Part shown: one piece after another, positions 1-11,710 of the stretch | Numbering within the stretch: the stretch's first letter is position 1 | Layout: each line of letters begins with the position of its first letter | Origin: Prorocentrum cordatum | Taxonomy: Eukaryota; Sar; Dinophyceae; Prorocentrales; Prorocentraceae | DNA length: 64,000 nucleotides | Assembly (NCBI GenBank): GCA_963575745.1 | Contig: CAUYUJ010012669.1 | Coordinates: 629,501 to 693,500 of the forward strand | Reading direction: 5' to 3' | Program-made: the position numbers and the translations under genes | The notes under the pieces: model-generated | What the model was told of the DNA's origin: nothing | The model's input: the letters and a program-made list of their open reading frames with translations, nothing else | Databases searched by the model: none

Positions 1-190
1 CGAATGGTCGCCAAAAACCGATATGGTAACCCATATGGTCGCCCAAATGGTCGCCAAAAACAGCTTTTTAGAAATATGGTAACCCCAATGGTCGCCCAAA
101 AGGTCGCCGCGAAACGGGTAACCATTCCATGTGGTCGACCATATGGTAAATCAAAATCGCTCGGGAAACGCGCGGCGGTCTCTGTGGGCA
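1..190. repeat. GGTCGCC / ATATGGTAACC minisatellite, left copy
   Basis: Short units such as ATATGGTCGCCCAAATGGTC and ATATGGTAACC repeat with small changes until about base 160. Bases 1-60 are the exact reverse complement of 23026-23085. The block runs off the left edge of the window, so its full length is unknown. A short reading frame through it is a by-product of the repeat. Confidence 0.85.
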
Positions 191-234
191 CGTGCGCACT
201 GTATAGCACAGCATAGCATTACTACTGTTCGTGT

Positions 235-1052
235 GTGGGGATATGGGGTATGAGTATTTGGCAATCCTCAGACGAGTTCCAAACAGGCTTCAAACGTGCT
301 TCACACGAGCCTCGCACAAGCCTCAAACAGGTCTCGCACAAGCCCCAAACAAGTCTCAAACAAGTCTCAAACAAGTTTCAAACAGGTCCCATACAAGTCT
401 CAAACAGGTCTCGCACAAGGCTCACACAAGTCCCAAACAAGTCTCAAACAGGTCTCTCACAGGTCTCCAACAAAGAGCAATCAAGTTTCAAACACGTCCA
501 AAACAAGTATCAATCAAGCCCCGAACATGTTTCGAAGAAGCTTGGACCCAGCTCCAATCAAGCCTCGTACACACTCCAAACAAGTCTCACATGCGTTGGG
601 CATTCCTTGAGATTGTATATTAGTGGCGCTTCGCGCACCCCCGCCACCACCAGCTCCTCCGAACACGACCGCCAGACGAGACGCCCAGAGAGGGCGGGAA
701 GAGAAAACATAAGGCAACCCAATGTCTGTTGTATCAACTACAAAAAGCTCTATTGCACAAGTGGTGCTGTGCCGTGCCCTGCTCACATGTCGTAGCATAG
801 CGCATAGCATAGCATTGCTTACATTGCGTTGCGTAGCATAATCGTGCAAACCACGATAGACATTACATTACGTATCACTGCATTGCAGAGCAGTGTGCCC
901 CATTGCCTAACACAGCGCGCGTTAAGCATCCTGCATGTTAGAAGCACGCATTGCATTGCACTCTACTTTCAACGCTTATCACTCACGTCCGCATCCATTT
1001 TTGTTCACGCATGCTTCGGTCCATATTGATACCGAACGGTTGTGTGAGGTCA
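235..1052 (+). promoter_or_regulatory. Shared upstream module, copy A
   Basis: The stretch has three parts in order. About 280-590 is a degenerate 10-12-bp minisatellite (CAAACAAGTCTC and variants). About 592-790 is a box starting TGCGTTGGGC, with GGCGCTTCGCGC, GAGAAAACATA and GTGCCGTG. About 790-960 is rich in GCATAGCATTGC. It ends with a segment containing TTTCAACGCTTATCA just before the ATG at 1053. The same order occurs before the genes at 2556 and 17973. A role as promoter or 5' untranslated region is inferred from position only; it could be part of a repeated mobile unit. Confidence 0.6.
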
Positions 1053-1757
1053 ATGGCTTCTTCAGGTGGCAAAGAATATGTTACAGTTGATTTCTCTCAG
1101 TATCCTGTGCTCAAAGTCGACCTGAAGGAACTTCCCATCGGGTACAACAAGAATGTGGTTCTCGAGATCCCTATTGGTTTGCAGATTCGGGGCAGGGCAC
1201 ACGACCCTACCCAAGAACAGCGTGCTTTCCTCAAACGGCTGCGTGACGACTCCGACCATGCTGAAGCCAAAGATGGAGTCAGCGCCGTGAAAGAAGCACG
1301 CACCCAGGGCAATGCAGTTGACAAGTCGTGTGATGTGGAGATAATCTCGTCACAGGAGCGTGAGTCTCAGGCAGCTCTTCCAGATGATGGTGCTGCTGCT
1401 TCCTCTTCCAAGCAGCCGCCAGCTCCACACGTGACGCCGGTGGCGATAGGGCAAGTGGTGATCGGTCATACTCCTACGGTGGCAAAGGCCTCGGGTACGC
1501 AAGACGCGATTGCCACCCAGACTCTTCGTGATGATACTCTCAGTCGTGCACTTAATTTTGGCGTGCAGCAGAGTCAGCCTGCTGTGAGCGAGCATCTTCA
1601 GAATCTTCCTGATGAGTGCGAGCCTGATGGCACTCAGCCTCCGTGGGACGGTTTAGACCACGCGTCCCAGCCTCTCTTCGGCGATATTATTAGTGAGTTC
1701 GCTGCGCCTTTGGATTTGTCTGGAGCGTTAGACGTTCCCGACTCGTTGTGCCCCTAG
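1053..1757 (+). CDS. Hypothetical acidic protein, 234 aa
   Basis: An open frame begins at the ATG at 1053 (MASSGGKEYV). In-frame ATGs exist upstream at 951 and 1011, but they lie in the repeat module, so 1053 is preferred because module copy B also ends just before its gene's ATG. Residues 1-65 look structured, with hydrophobic/charged alternation (VTVDFSQYPVLKVDLKEL) and PTQEQRAFLKRLRDD. The rest is acidic and rich in Ser, Gln and Pro, probably disordered. There is no signal peptide or membrane segment. I do not recognise the family. It is the first of three genes behind copies of the same upstream module, all on the plus strand, so it may belong with the transposase-like gene that follows. 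It could also be a truncated first exon. Confidence 0.5.
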   Translation: MASSGGKEYVTVDFSQYPVLKVDLKELPIGYNKNVVLEIPIGLQIRGRAHDPTQEQRAFLKRLRDDSDHAEAKDGVSAVKEARTQGNAVDKSCDVEIISSQERESQAALPDDGAAASSSKQPPAPHVTPVAIGQVVIGHTPTVAKASGTQDAIATQTLRDDTLSRALNFGVQQSQPAVSEHLQNLPDECEPDGTQPPWDGLDHASQPLFGDIISEFAAPLDLSGALDVPDSLCP

Positions 1758-1794
1758 GCGTGCACAAGTGTGAGACTCGACTTTCCGAGTCGTT

Positions 1795-2555
1795 CTCCAT
1801 TAAAATGTTGAAAATGGTGTGGAAGATGTTGGCATTGCGTGGCAGCAGTCTCAAAAAGGTACCAAACAGGACCCTGACAGGTTTCAAGCAAGGCTCAAAC
1901 ATGTTTCAAACAAGTCCCAAGCACGTGTCAAACAGGTCCCAAACGAGTCTCAAACAAGTCCCAGACAGGCCTCAAACAAGTCTCAAACAAGTATCAAATA
2001 GATCTTAAACATGTCTCAAGTAAGTCTCTAAGCAGCGTCCAACACTTCTCAAACAAGTCTCAACTGCGTTGGGCACTCCTTCTGATTATTCCTGGCGCTT
2101 CGCGCGTCTCCGCCAGCGCCAGCCCATCCAGAGACGACGCCCACGCGAGGTGTTCAGAGATCGGGGGAGAGAAAACATAGGGCTCCATGGTGTTTGGCGC
2201 AACCACTGGCGTAACCTATGGCGCACCATGTGCCGTGCCGTGCCGTGTCCGTAGCAAAGCATAACATACCACAGCGCAGCACGGCATTGCATTGCATTGA
2301 GTTGCGTATCCTTGCATAGCACAGCAATGCAACCCACAGCACGCAGTGCATCGCATAACGTAAGATTGCACACCATTGCGTTGCATTGCATGGCATCGCT
2401 TGCGCTCTAAGCATCCTGCTGGAAAGCAGCACTCATTGCATTGCATTGTGCTTTCAACGCTTATCAATCACGCCCATATCCATTTACGTTCAAGCGAATT
2501 CAGGGCATTTTGCTTGCATTCTCAATGAGCACGGCATGTTGACGTCACTCCATGC
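1795..2555 (+). promoter_or_regulatory. Shared upstream module, copy B
   Basis: The CAAACAAGTCTC minisatellite (about 1850-2060) is followed at about 2065 by the TGCGTTGGGC box with GGCGCTTCGCGC and GAGAAAACATA. Next come GTGCCGTGCCGTGTCCGTAG and GCATTGCATTGC-type repeats (2270-2440), then TTTCAACGCTTATCA at 2450-2470, as in copy A. It ends at the ATG at 2556. Similarity to copy A continues almost to the start codon, beyond the satellite part, so this is a true duplicated module and not only simple repeats. Confidence 0.6.
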
Positions 2556-4262
2556 ATGGACGAGTGGGGGATCGCAGCGCTGGAGGCAGAAGCAACAGCA
2601 ACCGCTGTCGACCTCGATCGGGTGCTTCGCGAGTGGGCCGAGGCTGCAGATGTTGCCGCAAATGACACCATCATGGACGAATGGAGCCTGGCCGCTGCTG
2701 CCGCGAGTGGTGACTGCCCCAATGAACCCTCTGCTTCAGGCGCTGGCAATTCAGAGCTGCAAGGGCCATGCGACCTGCTGCAATGTACTTCTGGGACGGC
2801 TTTTCGGCAGTTTGCCAAAAGCGTCAAGAACATCGACGATGCCGTTACCTACGCTGGAATGGCTTGCCACTTCTTGCATGACGAAGATGCTCATAGAGCG
2901 CACGTGAACTGCCCCGACGAGGTAGAGGAGATTCTCGCCCGCATCATGGACCCACATGGGTTCAAGAGGTTGTCGTCTCAAAGCGTTGATGCAGATTCAT
3001 CTGGGAAAACTAGGCATTGCATGGGAGCGGCGAAGTTGACCTTATCCTGCGGTGTGTTCCTTGTCCAGAGGGGCCAGGCCAACGTGTTGGTCGAGAGGCT
3101 GGTCGCCTCGGCTCGTGGCAATGGCTTTGAGCCCGCTGTATTTCTTGAGAGACATCGCGGCGACGAGACCCCATTCGCCAAGGTGAGAGTTCAGACGCGC
3201 ATTGGGGGCACAACCATGGCCAGTGCAGCACCGCCAGAGCAATTGGCAGACCAGGACGCGGATGCCGAGGTGCCTCTGTGTCAGAAGCCTGAGGGGGCGA
3301 TGGTGGCGTACGCCGTGAACGCCAAAGTCTACCAGAACGAATTGCTATGCGGTGCCCTCTTCACGTCGACATCTGGCTGCAAAGCATTGTTGGTATCGTT
3401 CGAGTTGCTGCAACCGTTGTCCTCTCTCGACAGGTGCAAAGCTGAGTGCTATGTTGAGATGTTTCGTTGCCTCTCCAACGTGCTGCCATCTAGATCGCAG
3501 TTCAGGCGAGTGCAGAGGTTGGCAATTACCGACGGCGATGGCGCGCTCGATCTGGCAGAGCGGGTGTATAGATATCGCAATCGTGACGAGCTTGTCGGTA
3601 CACTCCATTTGAAGTGCCTTGTTCATCGTGTGTACCACTGCATCAAGAAGCCGCTTACGATGGTGAAGCCTTGGGTCACAGGTATTATCAGATGGTCTTT
3701 GAGCTTGCGAGGTCCAAACTACTTCGTCGACTTCGTCACCATCTTGTCCAATTGGCTGCAGGATAAGTTAGATTACCGATGGGATCCAGGCAGCCTTGGG
3801 GCAGGGCTCGAATCAGATCGTTATCGCGGTCGCTGCTATGACTTGTTTCTGGCTACGTCAGACCACTCGACGAGATACCAGCGAGTGCGGCGGTACGTCA
3901 TCATGAGCATGGCGAATGGCAACATCAGGGAGAGAAACACTTTCCAGCACTATTGCCGCCCAGGGTGTTGCAGGGACCGAGCCCACTGTGTAGAAAAATT
4001 GACGGGGCGCTTTGTTCGCGCTCTGTGTGGCAAGATGCCTCCTATTTTTCCTCGGAGTCGCTGGACTCGGGTGCTGGATTCAGTGGATTATTTTGGCCTG
4101 CTGGAGTGCATACATGGGATGTGTTCTTCAGTGTGCACCCTCTGGTACGAGATGACTACTGGAAAAAAGGTTTCTTGTGTGCGTGTGTTCTTCCAACCCC
4201 TCGGACTGATGATCGGGTGGCAAAGGCAATATTTACCGGCCCTGGTGGGCCTCTTCCCATGA
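2556..4262 (+). CDS. Transposase-like protein, N-terminal part (RNase-H-like fold)
   Basis: 568 codons from the ATG at 2556 to a TGA at 4260. The N-terminus has a doubled segment (MDEWGIAALEAEA and MDEWSLAAAAASG). Residues about 325-390 read AITDGDGALDLAERV, then LHLKCLVHRVYHCI, the order expected of the second Asp and a following Cys/His pair of a DDE-type RNase-H-like transposase core. The frame ends abruptly at ALVGLFP, and the protein sense resumes in another frame just downstream with the remaining core motifs, so this and the next entry are very probably one gene. Either a short intron or a frameshift separates them. A coding-like stretch in the third frame at about 4262-4320 complicates the join. 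Assignment to a transposase-derived family is inferred from motif order. Confidence 0.55.
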   Translation: MDEWGIAALEAEATATAVDLDRVLREWAEAADVAANDTIMDEWSLAAAAASGDCPNEPSASGAGNSELQGPCDLLQCTSGTAFRQFAKSVKNIDDAVTYAGMACHFLHDEDAHRAHVNCPDEVEEILARIMDPHGFKRLSSQSVDADSSGKTRHCMGAAKLTLSCGVFLVQRGQANVLVERLVASARGNGFEPAVFLERHRGDETPFAKVRVQTRIGGTTMASAAPPEQLADQDADAEVPLCQKPEGAMVAYAVNAKVYQNELLCGALFTSTSGCKALLVSFELLQPLSSLDRCKAECYVEMFRCLSNVLPSRSQFRRVQRLAITDGDGALDLAERVYRYRNRDELVGTLHLKCLVHRVYHCIKKPLTMVKPWVTGIIRWSLSLRGPNYFVDFVTILSNWLQDKLDYRWDPGSLGAGLESDRYRGRCYDLFLATSDHSTRYQRVRRYVIMSMANGNIRERNTFQHYCRPGCCRDRAHCVEKLTGRFVRALCGKMPPIFPRSRWTRVLDSVDYFGLLECIHGMCSSVCTLWYEMTTGKKVSCVRVFFQPLGLMIGWQRQYLPALVGLFP

Positions 4263-7200
4263 GCCTTGGGCCCGATCATCTCTCCGACAGGCTGGAGGAG
4301 GACATCGCCCACCAAAGGTTGATCCTGCAGTGGATCTGGACTTCGCCAACGTCATGGCCGATCTTCCAGCAGGTGACGGCCAGCCTGGTGACGATGATCG
4401 GGAGCGCGGTGCTGGCAGTGCAGCTGGCGAAGCAGGCATGGCTCAAGCGCTCTCTGGGGACGTCGAGAACACTCGCGACATCTTGGAACTTGCATCGAAG
4501 CTGCACCAACGGATTTTTCGTCGTAGTGGTCTAGCTTTCGTCAGGTTCGACGGCTCTCTGATCATGGCTTTCGTGGTTCGGAAGTGTTTTGGCCCGATCT
4601 TCGAGTTAATCCATTTGGTGTTGAAGATTTCCACCATGCGCTGGGAGAAGGAGCAACAAGCGAGGGCCACCCACAACACTCGTCGCCATTACCGTGTGGG
4701 CATTGTATCTCGAGGACTGTTGGAAGATCATGCTCTGGACCGCTTGGTTGCGACAGCGGGCGACGTGGAGGGATGGACGAGCATTGCCTTTGATGAGCGT
4801 ACGGTTGCAAAGAGGGCGATGGTTTTCAAGTTCATCAGTTGCCTCAGAGCTTTATTGTTCTTGCACTTGAAGGAGGAGCACAGCAATTACCCCTACAAAA
4901 CATTCCTCACGCTCGATCACCCAGGTGGCCTGCAAACTGCTTACGATGAGGAGCCTTGTAAGAAACGGTTTGATTCTTGGACGGCTGAGTTTTTCAAGTA
5001 TTGGTCTGCAGAATCTCGTTCCATCGCGTCCTCCGAGTGCAGGGCCGAGCTCATTGCGATCAAAGCACTCTTGGTGGTTGACACGGCCAAGATCGAATCC
5101 CAGCATGCGTCGATTCGACGAGATTTGTTTGTATCTGCTACACAGACACACTCGATGAGCATCCTCGACCTGAGCAGCAAGCACATCCAACGTTCGTGGC
5201 GGAGAGTGCAACGAGAGGGCGCATTGAAGCCTCGACGTTCGGACGAGCCAGCTCCTGCGGGCGATGGTGGCGAAGGGGGTGCCGACGACGAAGACGAAGG
5301 TGAAGGACAGCAGCCGAAGAAGCGTCGTGGAGGAGGTGGCCGCTGGCGAGCATTCCAGAATGAGGAAGCTAACTCAGGCAACATTCGCACTCGCGAGGAG
5401 ATGATGGCCGCGTACCGCGCCCTGGACGAGACGGAACGACGACGGTTAGATGAGGTTGGGAAGGCAGCAGCTCAGGCGCATCGGTTTGATGGCCCTAGTT
5501 TCTCAGTGGACAAGTACGCCAGGAAACGATTGCGACGTCAACGTGGCGAGGTCGGGGCCGAGTTGCGCCAGCTTGAGTTGGCACTGAAACAAGACATCTC
5601 TGAGAAGGACGCCGTGGACCTGAAACCGTCAACATCTATGGCATTGCCGAGTTCGGGGGATTGGGGCTCCAACTTGAAAGCTGTCATCACGGGCGTTCGG
5701 GAAGATAACAAGAGAGATCGGCAGTTTGAGGAGATCGTTGGCAACGAGTTGGCCACCTACTCAGCCAAGGAATCGTCTACCAGAGACGCTGCCGACAAGT
5801 TCGCGTACGACGATGTGGGGAAGGTTTCGGGTGAGTCCGCTTCACTGCCTGTGCCTGATCTTGGAGTTCAGGGCCAGTGCGTGTTTCGGCACATCGAGGG
5901 TAAGTTCGACTTGGCGTCCAAAGATGCTTTGGCGTTGGCCAAGGTCAACAGGGAGACGCACTTCGGTCAGGGTTTATATGCAGTGGCCCAGTCTACATGG
6001 GGCCAGCTCCACAAGCCGATCTTGTTCCAGAATGCACCAGCCTTCAGTCGAGAGGAGAAGAGAGCAGGCAGACACACATTGTGCCATAAGGCGAACATGT
6101 GCCTTTGTGGTTTCGCTGGGCGGGCGACCGAGGTCATGTTCAAACAGTTCAACGCTTGCATCAAGGCCCTCACCAGACACGACAAGCATCTCCGCCGATC
6201 ACTTCATGAATGCAACTTCGTCTATTCAATTACTGGCGTCGAGGTGACGTGCCCGCCAGAGCCAGAGGTGATTGATGCTTACGCTTTCGAACAATATTGG
6301 TTGCACGCTGCGTGGCAGAATGGCTCTCCAGATCACTGTACTTTCACCTCTATGCGGCACCCTGCTCCAGAGCGAGTTTCGATATTCAATGCTCTTGGGC
6401 GCTTTGATGTCTTGACAGAGTGGCAGATCTTATCACAGTATACGTTCTTGCACAGACTGGATAAGGATTCGAAATGGTATGTTCGGCTTTTCTCTGTTGA
6501 GGAATCGGGCCGAATGATTGGTTCAGTTGACCCGAGTGTCGTCTCAGTGGACGGGGTTGCACTTCCTGATGGATCAGTCGCAGCTGCATGCTTCTGGGGG
6601 GGGCCCTCTGATGCTATTCATGTGAGGGAAGAGCCCGTTGCTCGCCCTGGCGGGCGGGGGCGCGGGGAAGGTGGAGGCGGCGGACGAGGCAGGGGCCGTG
6701 CCAGAGGACGTGGGAGAGGTGCCTACCCACCGGAGCCCGAGCCCCTCGAGGACGGCAGCGTTGGTGGTCACGGGGATGGGCCTCTTGCTGGCCATGGCTC
6801 TGGTTGCGACTCTGGGCAGGACGATACCGAGGCAGCTGCAATCACTGATAGCTGGCCCGCTTCCGCCCAGTCCCATGAAGAGTCGGAGGACGAGGTTGAT
6901 CAGTTGAGCTTGCACGAGTCTGACCCCCAGCACTCGTCTGAGGCAGAAGGCGCAGGGCACGTAGATATCATGCAAGACGTGTTCGGCCATGCACTTGATG
7001 AGGGAGATCCTCCAGGCGGCGGTGAACCGCCTCCCGAGCCGCCAAGTGGCAGCGGACATGATGATATGTGCTCGGGTGGGGCTGGCGCCCCGCCTCCTCC
7101 GCCACCTCCTGCAGGAGGGGGCCCATCCTTGGCGGGTGGTCCGACGTATACGCTGAGGCTCCCGAACGGTGACAAGATAACCCACTACAGCTTCAGGGAC

Positions 7201-7491
7201 GAGTTTGTGGCGCAGTGTAGCTGCCACAGCCGAAATTGCAGGATGACGAGAAGGAGCTCGAGTGGGGCTCGGAGGTCGCAGGGGCGCCCCCTCGGACTTC
7301 TGATGCATTGGCTTGAGAATAAGCAAGATTGCGGCGAAAATCATGCTCTCTCTCGCCACCTTCCTGTCGAGCACCACGACCGCACTGACGCCAGGGGGCG
7401 ATTGAGCCAGATCCCTGGCAGTGACGAGCTCTTCAACCGAGAGCGGCAGATGCGCCCAGGCGAGGGCTTGGAGCCAGAAGACTGCCCTTGA
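4263..7491 (+). CDS. Transposase-like protein, C-terminal part with HMG-like and RGG segments
   Basis: The frame is open from 4261 and stops at 7489. The longest open-frame call opens with a GTG at 4330, and the first ATG is at 4354, so this is better read as a continuation of the upstream frame than as a separate start. Numbering residues from 4330: 250-300 carry IESQHASIRRDLF followed by SILDLSSKHIQR, a plausible third acidic residue of a DDE core. Residues 305-335 are acidic/basic linker. About 336-385 (GGRWRAFQNEEANSG to AAAQAH) resembles a single HMG-box-like helix bundle. About 770-800 is a Gly/Arg (RGG) tract, 905-945 is Pro-rich, and the last 100 residues hold a Cys/His cluster (QCSCHSRNC) with GRPLGLLMHWLENKQ. 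Nucleic-acid binding is likely. Whether it is active is unknown. Confidence 0.55.
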
Positions 7492-8350
7492 CGTGTTGTA
7501 TGCGCCAGGGCTGCCCTAGGCAACGTCTGGTGTTGTTGGAACAGTTGCGTTTCTTTCATTGCTTAAAATGTAATCGATGCTATTGCACGGCTTCTTCATC
7601 ACCATTGCCTGCAGTGTGTTGTGCACACGGATGTTGGAACTGTAGCAGTGTATTATGAACCGCCGCCGCTCCCCCCCCATAACTCGAGCGTGTAATGGCC
7701 AGACTGCTGCACCGCGGTTTTGGGCGAGCCCTGACCTTGTATATTTGGAGTCGACGCTGGTAGAAGGGACCTGCTCTGACAGGGGTTTCGATTTCGCTAT
7801 CGCGGCAGGGTCTGGCCGACGCAATGGTTTCCACTTGCGTGTGGGTCCCAGGGGGGAGGCGCGAGGCTAGTAGCCACATGCCGCAACACGTCCCCTCAAC
7901 AAAGAAGGTTGCGAAAACGGAGCAGACGCGACAGCGCGTAGCAGCGCATAGCATGGCATAGCACAGCATGGCGCTCGAGACCCCTACAAACGCTAGGCTG
8001 GCAAACGGCATCAGGAACTTGAAACGCATAACATCGCGTAACGTACGAGGCTGAGCTTCCCCAAACACGTGGCAATGTATTGCATAGCATGGCGCAACAT
8101 ACCATGGCATACACACCAACACATGCAGGACGCAGCCGTGATGCCCAAGGGGTGCCCCCCCAGCGCCACTGAGGAATATTTGGAATGCCCCTGACACGTG
8201 CCTCGAAAGCCCCTTGATGGTGTTTGGACGGGGCCTCGGCAAGGTCTGTGAAGAGCCCCAATCAAAACCACTGGGCCCCATCAGTCGGAGCTCCCTGGTG
8301 GGCCCTTCAATAACCCTTACGGGTCCCAGGTAGGCACGCTACGGGCATCA
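7492..8350. other. Intergenic, with scattered GCATAGCAT repeats
   Basis: This is the 3' flank of the transposase-like gene. Around 7930-7970 and 8075-8110 there are GCATAGCATGGC repeats related to those in the upstream modules. No convincing gene is seen on either strand; the open frames here lack coherent protein sense. Confidence 0.5.
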
Positions 8351-9075
8351 TAAGATTTAGCCGTCGTATCATTCTGGAGGTTTTGATTCGTGGTGCCTTC
8401 TGTGCCTCTGGAGAATCAGGTTCAAACCATACGAACCTTTCAAGGTTGCCACAATGGCCCTTCACATGCCTCAAATGGTCCCTGGAAGACCCCTTGCAAC
8501 ACCCTTAACAAGTTACCGAAGGACCCCTGTCTGAAACTCTTGAGGATAGCTGGAAGACCTCGTCGCCACCCGCACTGATATCTGGAGGTTTCCATTTTGG
8601 ACTCGTAGGGGTCTCTGGAAGGCCCTGAATGACCTGGCACTGCCTAGGTAGCCCCTCGCGAAACCCCGAACGACGTCTTGGGCGGGGCCCTCAAGGTAGT
8701 CTTGAAGATGATGGAAGGGCCTTTTGAACATGTCCGTGAGTATCCCCAGTAAGCCCCTCCAGAAGCCCTCGGTGGTCTCTGGAGAGCCCCATGAGATGCA
8801 TCCGACGGTCTCTGGAAGGGGGCCTTTGCGTGCCCTTACATCGGTTCTGAACGTGACATGAGAACGTGTTTGCAAGGTTCCTTGAGAAGCCTTTGGCACG
8901 CAATTTGACACCGCTTCGCGGCGCCACACCAAGTAATTCTATAATGTGTTCACCGTCCTGTGGGTTGGACCCTCGTGTTGAACAGGCAACGCCTCGCGTC
9001 CCTCCTCCTTCCTCCACCGCTTCGATTCCTCCCTCTTCCCCCTCTTTGCGTCTGCTCCCCGCATGTCTCTGATTC
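8351..9075. repeat. Diverged CT/GG-rich repeat units (about 60 bp)
   Basis: Loosely repeated phrases such as GGTCTCTGGAGAGCCCC, GGAAGGCCCTGAATGAC and CCTTTCAAGGTTGCC recur every 55-70 bp. The same style of sequence returns at about 12880-13000 and 14400-14900, outside both arrays of the 70-bp satellite. No gene is supported. Confidence 0.45.
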
Positions 9076-9079
9076 CGCA

Positions 9080-10215
9080 CACTCAGCACAGCGTGCCGTG
9101 GCCCCATATGGAGCTCCACGCAAGGCACCCATGGCACTGTTCGCATGCGTTCCCCCCCCACCCAGAACTGCGCTTCGTGGCCCCATAGGGAGCCCCATCT
9201 GAGGCCCAACTGGCTGTGTTCGCATGCGCCCACCCCCCCACCCAGCACAGCGCCCCGCGGCCCCATAAGGGGGCTCCACCTTACGCCCCAGTGGCGGTGT
9301 TCGCATGCGTCTCCCCCGCCCAGCACAACGCTTCGAGCGCCACATAAGGCCCCAATGGCGGTGCTCGCGCGCGTCTTCCCCGCCCAACACAACGTTCCGC
9401 GGCCCCATAGGGGGATCCACCTACGGCCCTAGTGGCGGCGTTCGCATGCGCAACCCCCTCCCCCTCCCCCGCCCAGCACAACGTTCCGTGGCTTCATACG
9501 GGCTCCACCTAAGGCCACTGTGGCGGTGTTCGCATGCGCCCCCCCCACCCAACGCAGCGCTTCGCGGCCCTATAGGTGGCCCCACCCACTGCCCCAGCGG
9601 CTGCGTTCGCATGCTTTTCCCCCGCCCAGCACAGCGTTTCGTGGCCGCACAGGGAGCTCCACCTCAAGCCTCGGCGGCGGTGTTTGCATGCGTCTCCACC
9701 ACCCAGAACGGCGCCTCGCGGCCTCAATAAGGCGCGCCACTTGAGGCCCCAGCTGCGGGGTTTGCATGCTTTTGTCCCAGCCCAACACAACGTTTCGTTG
9801 CACCGTAGGTGACCCCACCTAAGGCAACAATGTCGGTGTTCGCATGCGCTCCCCCACCCAGCACAGCGCTTCGTGGCCCCATAGAGAGCCCCGCCTTCAG
9901 CCCCAGTGGCTGCGTTCGCATGCGCCCCCTCCCGAACAGCACAGCGCTTCGCGGCCCTATAAGGTGCCCCGCCTAATGCCGCAGCGGCGGCGTTCGCATG
10001 CACCCCCCCCCTCCCCCGCCCAGCGCCGCGCTTCGCCGCCCAATAGGGGTGCCCAACCTAAGGCCCCTGTGGCGGCGTTTACGTGCGTCTCCACCGCCAG
10101 AGCAGCGTTTCGTTGCCCTTATCAAGCTCCACCTGGGGCCCCAGTGGCGGCGTTCGCACGCGCCTCCCCAACCCGGCGCAGCGTCTCGCGGCCCCGTAGG
10201 GGGCCCCACCGAAGG
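9080..10215. repeat. About 70-bp satellite array 1 (GTTCGCATGCG unit)
   Basis: Roughly 15 imperfect units. Each holds GTTCGCATGCG, a run of C, CCCAGCACAGCGCTTCG, then GGCCCCATAGGG and CCACCTAAGGCCCC. Long frames on both strands are artefacts of the repeat. A second array of the same unit lies at 13125-14305. Confidence 0.85.
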
Positions 10216-10239
10216 CGACGCGCACAGCGACGGTACTCA

Positions 10240-11410
10240 CCACTGCATATGTTTGGGCCCTTCGCCAAGCGGGCAACTATTCAACGCTGCCCGCCAACCC
10301 GCCGACTCGGCACTCACCCGCCCATCCCCGCGCGCGCGCTCGCTGCGCGCTCGGCGCTCGCGGCCAGCGCGACGCGCCAGCGATGGCGCGCGGCGCCGAG
10401 CCCCTGCTCCCAGCTCCGACCTGCCAAGCCCAAGCCACAAGACGGGCGCGTCGTTCTCGCCGCAGAGCGCGGCGCGCATGAGCCCAGATCGCCACGATGA
10501 GGGCTTGACTCTGGGCGCTTCGGTCGCGCGGCGGTGCGCGCGTGCGCAGCGCGCTGGCGCGACGCCGCGAACGCGCGCGCACGCATCCCCCCTCCCCCCC
10601 GTTCGCGCGCGGGGCCCGCTCGAGTCCGCGATTGCGTCGCGCCCCGATGGGGGGGGGGCAGCGCGCTGCGCCCAAAGTTCACGGCGCGGGAATTGAGCGG
10701 GGCGCCGTCGCGCGCGCGGTTTGTCGGCCCTGCGCCCCATCGAAGCCGATTGCGCCGCGCATTGCATCGGCGACGGCCCGCGCGGCCCGCGTCGGGCCCG
10801 CAACTGGAACGTCGCGGTCAACGTTGCACAGCGGCGCCGCGCGCGCCCTGGTGGCATTTGGCGGCCAACCCGCCATCCAGCCGATGTCTTGCGAGCCGCC
10901 AGCTGCGCGCGCAGCGCGCGATGACGCGGTAGCTCGCAATGTGGCCAGCGCCCAAACTGAAAAAAAGGCGCAATGGCAAGCCAGCGCGGTAGACGGATCG
11001 ACCGCGCCAGCCAGCGTGCGCGCTGCGCGGGCACGACATCTACATTGCGCGCGCGGCCGCCGCGCCCCGCCGCCGCTCGGGGGCGCACTCCATCGGAGAA
11101 GCGCAGGCGCACGTCGCCCGCACCGTCAGCCGCGCAACGTCGCCACCGCGAATTGCCATTGCGTTGGCGGGGGCCTGTGCCTGGATCTCTGAGCAATGGC
11201 GGGGGCGGGGCGTCGGCGCGCCGCGTCGTGAAGCACCGCATCAGCCGCCCGAGCGCCGCGCGCACTGGCCCTGGGCGCGCGCGACCATGTCGAGGGCCTC
11301 GGGCGCGCGGTGTGCACGAGCGCCGAGTGCACTCGCGGCGGGGTCGCCACATGGTGGCCCGCCCCCAGCACACCATGTGGCGCGGGGGTGCCATGTGGTG
11401 TGCCTGGGGC
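10240..11410. other. Very GC-rich spacer without a supported gene
   Basis: GCGC-rich sequence with no start, splice or motif evidence. The 485-codon minus-strand frame here is Arg/Ala/Gly-rich throughout and runs into the neighbouring repeat, so it is not accepted as a gene. Confidence 0.5.
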
Positions 11411-11414
11411 CCAG

Positions 11415-11710
11415 CGACCATTCCGAAAATTTCCAAGAAGGTGACCCACCGAGTGCTAGGGCCCGAGCGACCATCTCGAAAATTTTCAAGAAGGTGACCC
11501 ACCGAGTGCCAAGGCCCTCCAGGCCGCCCCGCGCGCCCGACACAAGGGGATTCTTTACTATTCGAAAATTTCCAAGAAGGTGACCCACCGAGTGCTAGGG
11601 CCACAACGACCATCTCGAAAATTTTCGAAAAGGTGACCCACCGAGTGCGAGGCGCCCAGCGACCACACCGAAAATTTCCAATAAGGTGACCCATCGAGTG
11701 CTAGGGCCAC
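11415..11710. repeat. Tandem repeat of about 60 bp (AAGGTGACCCACCGAGTGC)
   Basis: Five units, each with CCGAAAATTTCCAAGAAGG or a close variant followed by TGACCCACCGAGTGC and AGGGCC. One unit carries an insertion at about 11516-11560. The units encode no conserved protein. Confidence 0.8.

Noticed and set aside
10237-11694. 485-codon minus-strand ORF
   Set aside because: Arg/Ala/Gly/Pro-rich from end to end, overlaps a tandem repeat, and frames are open in several registers because of GC richness.
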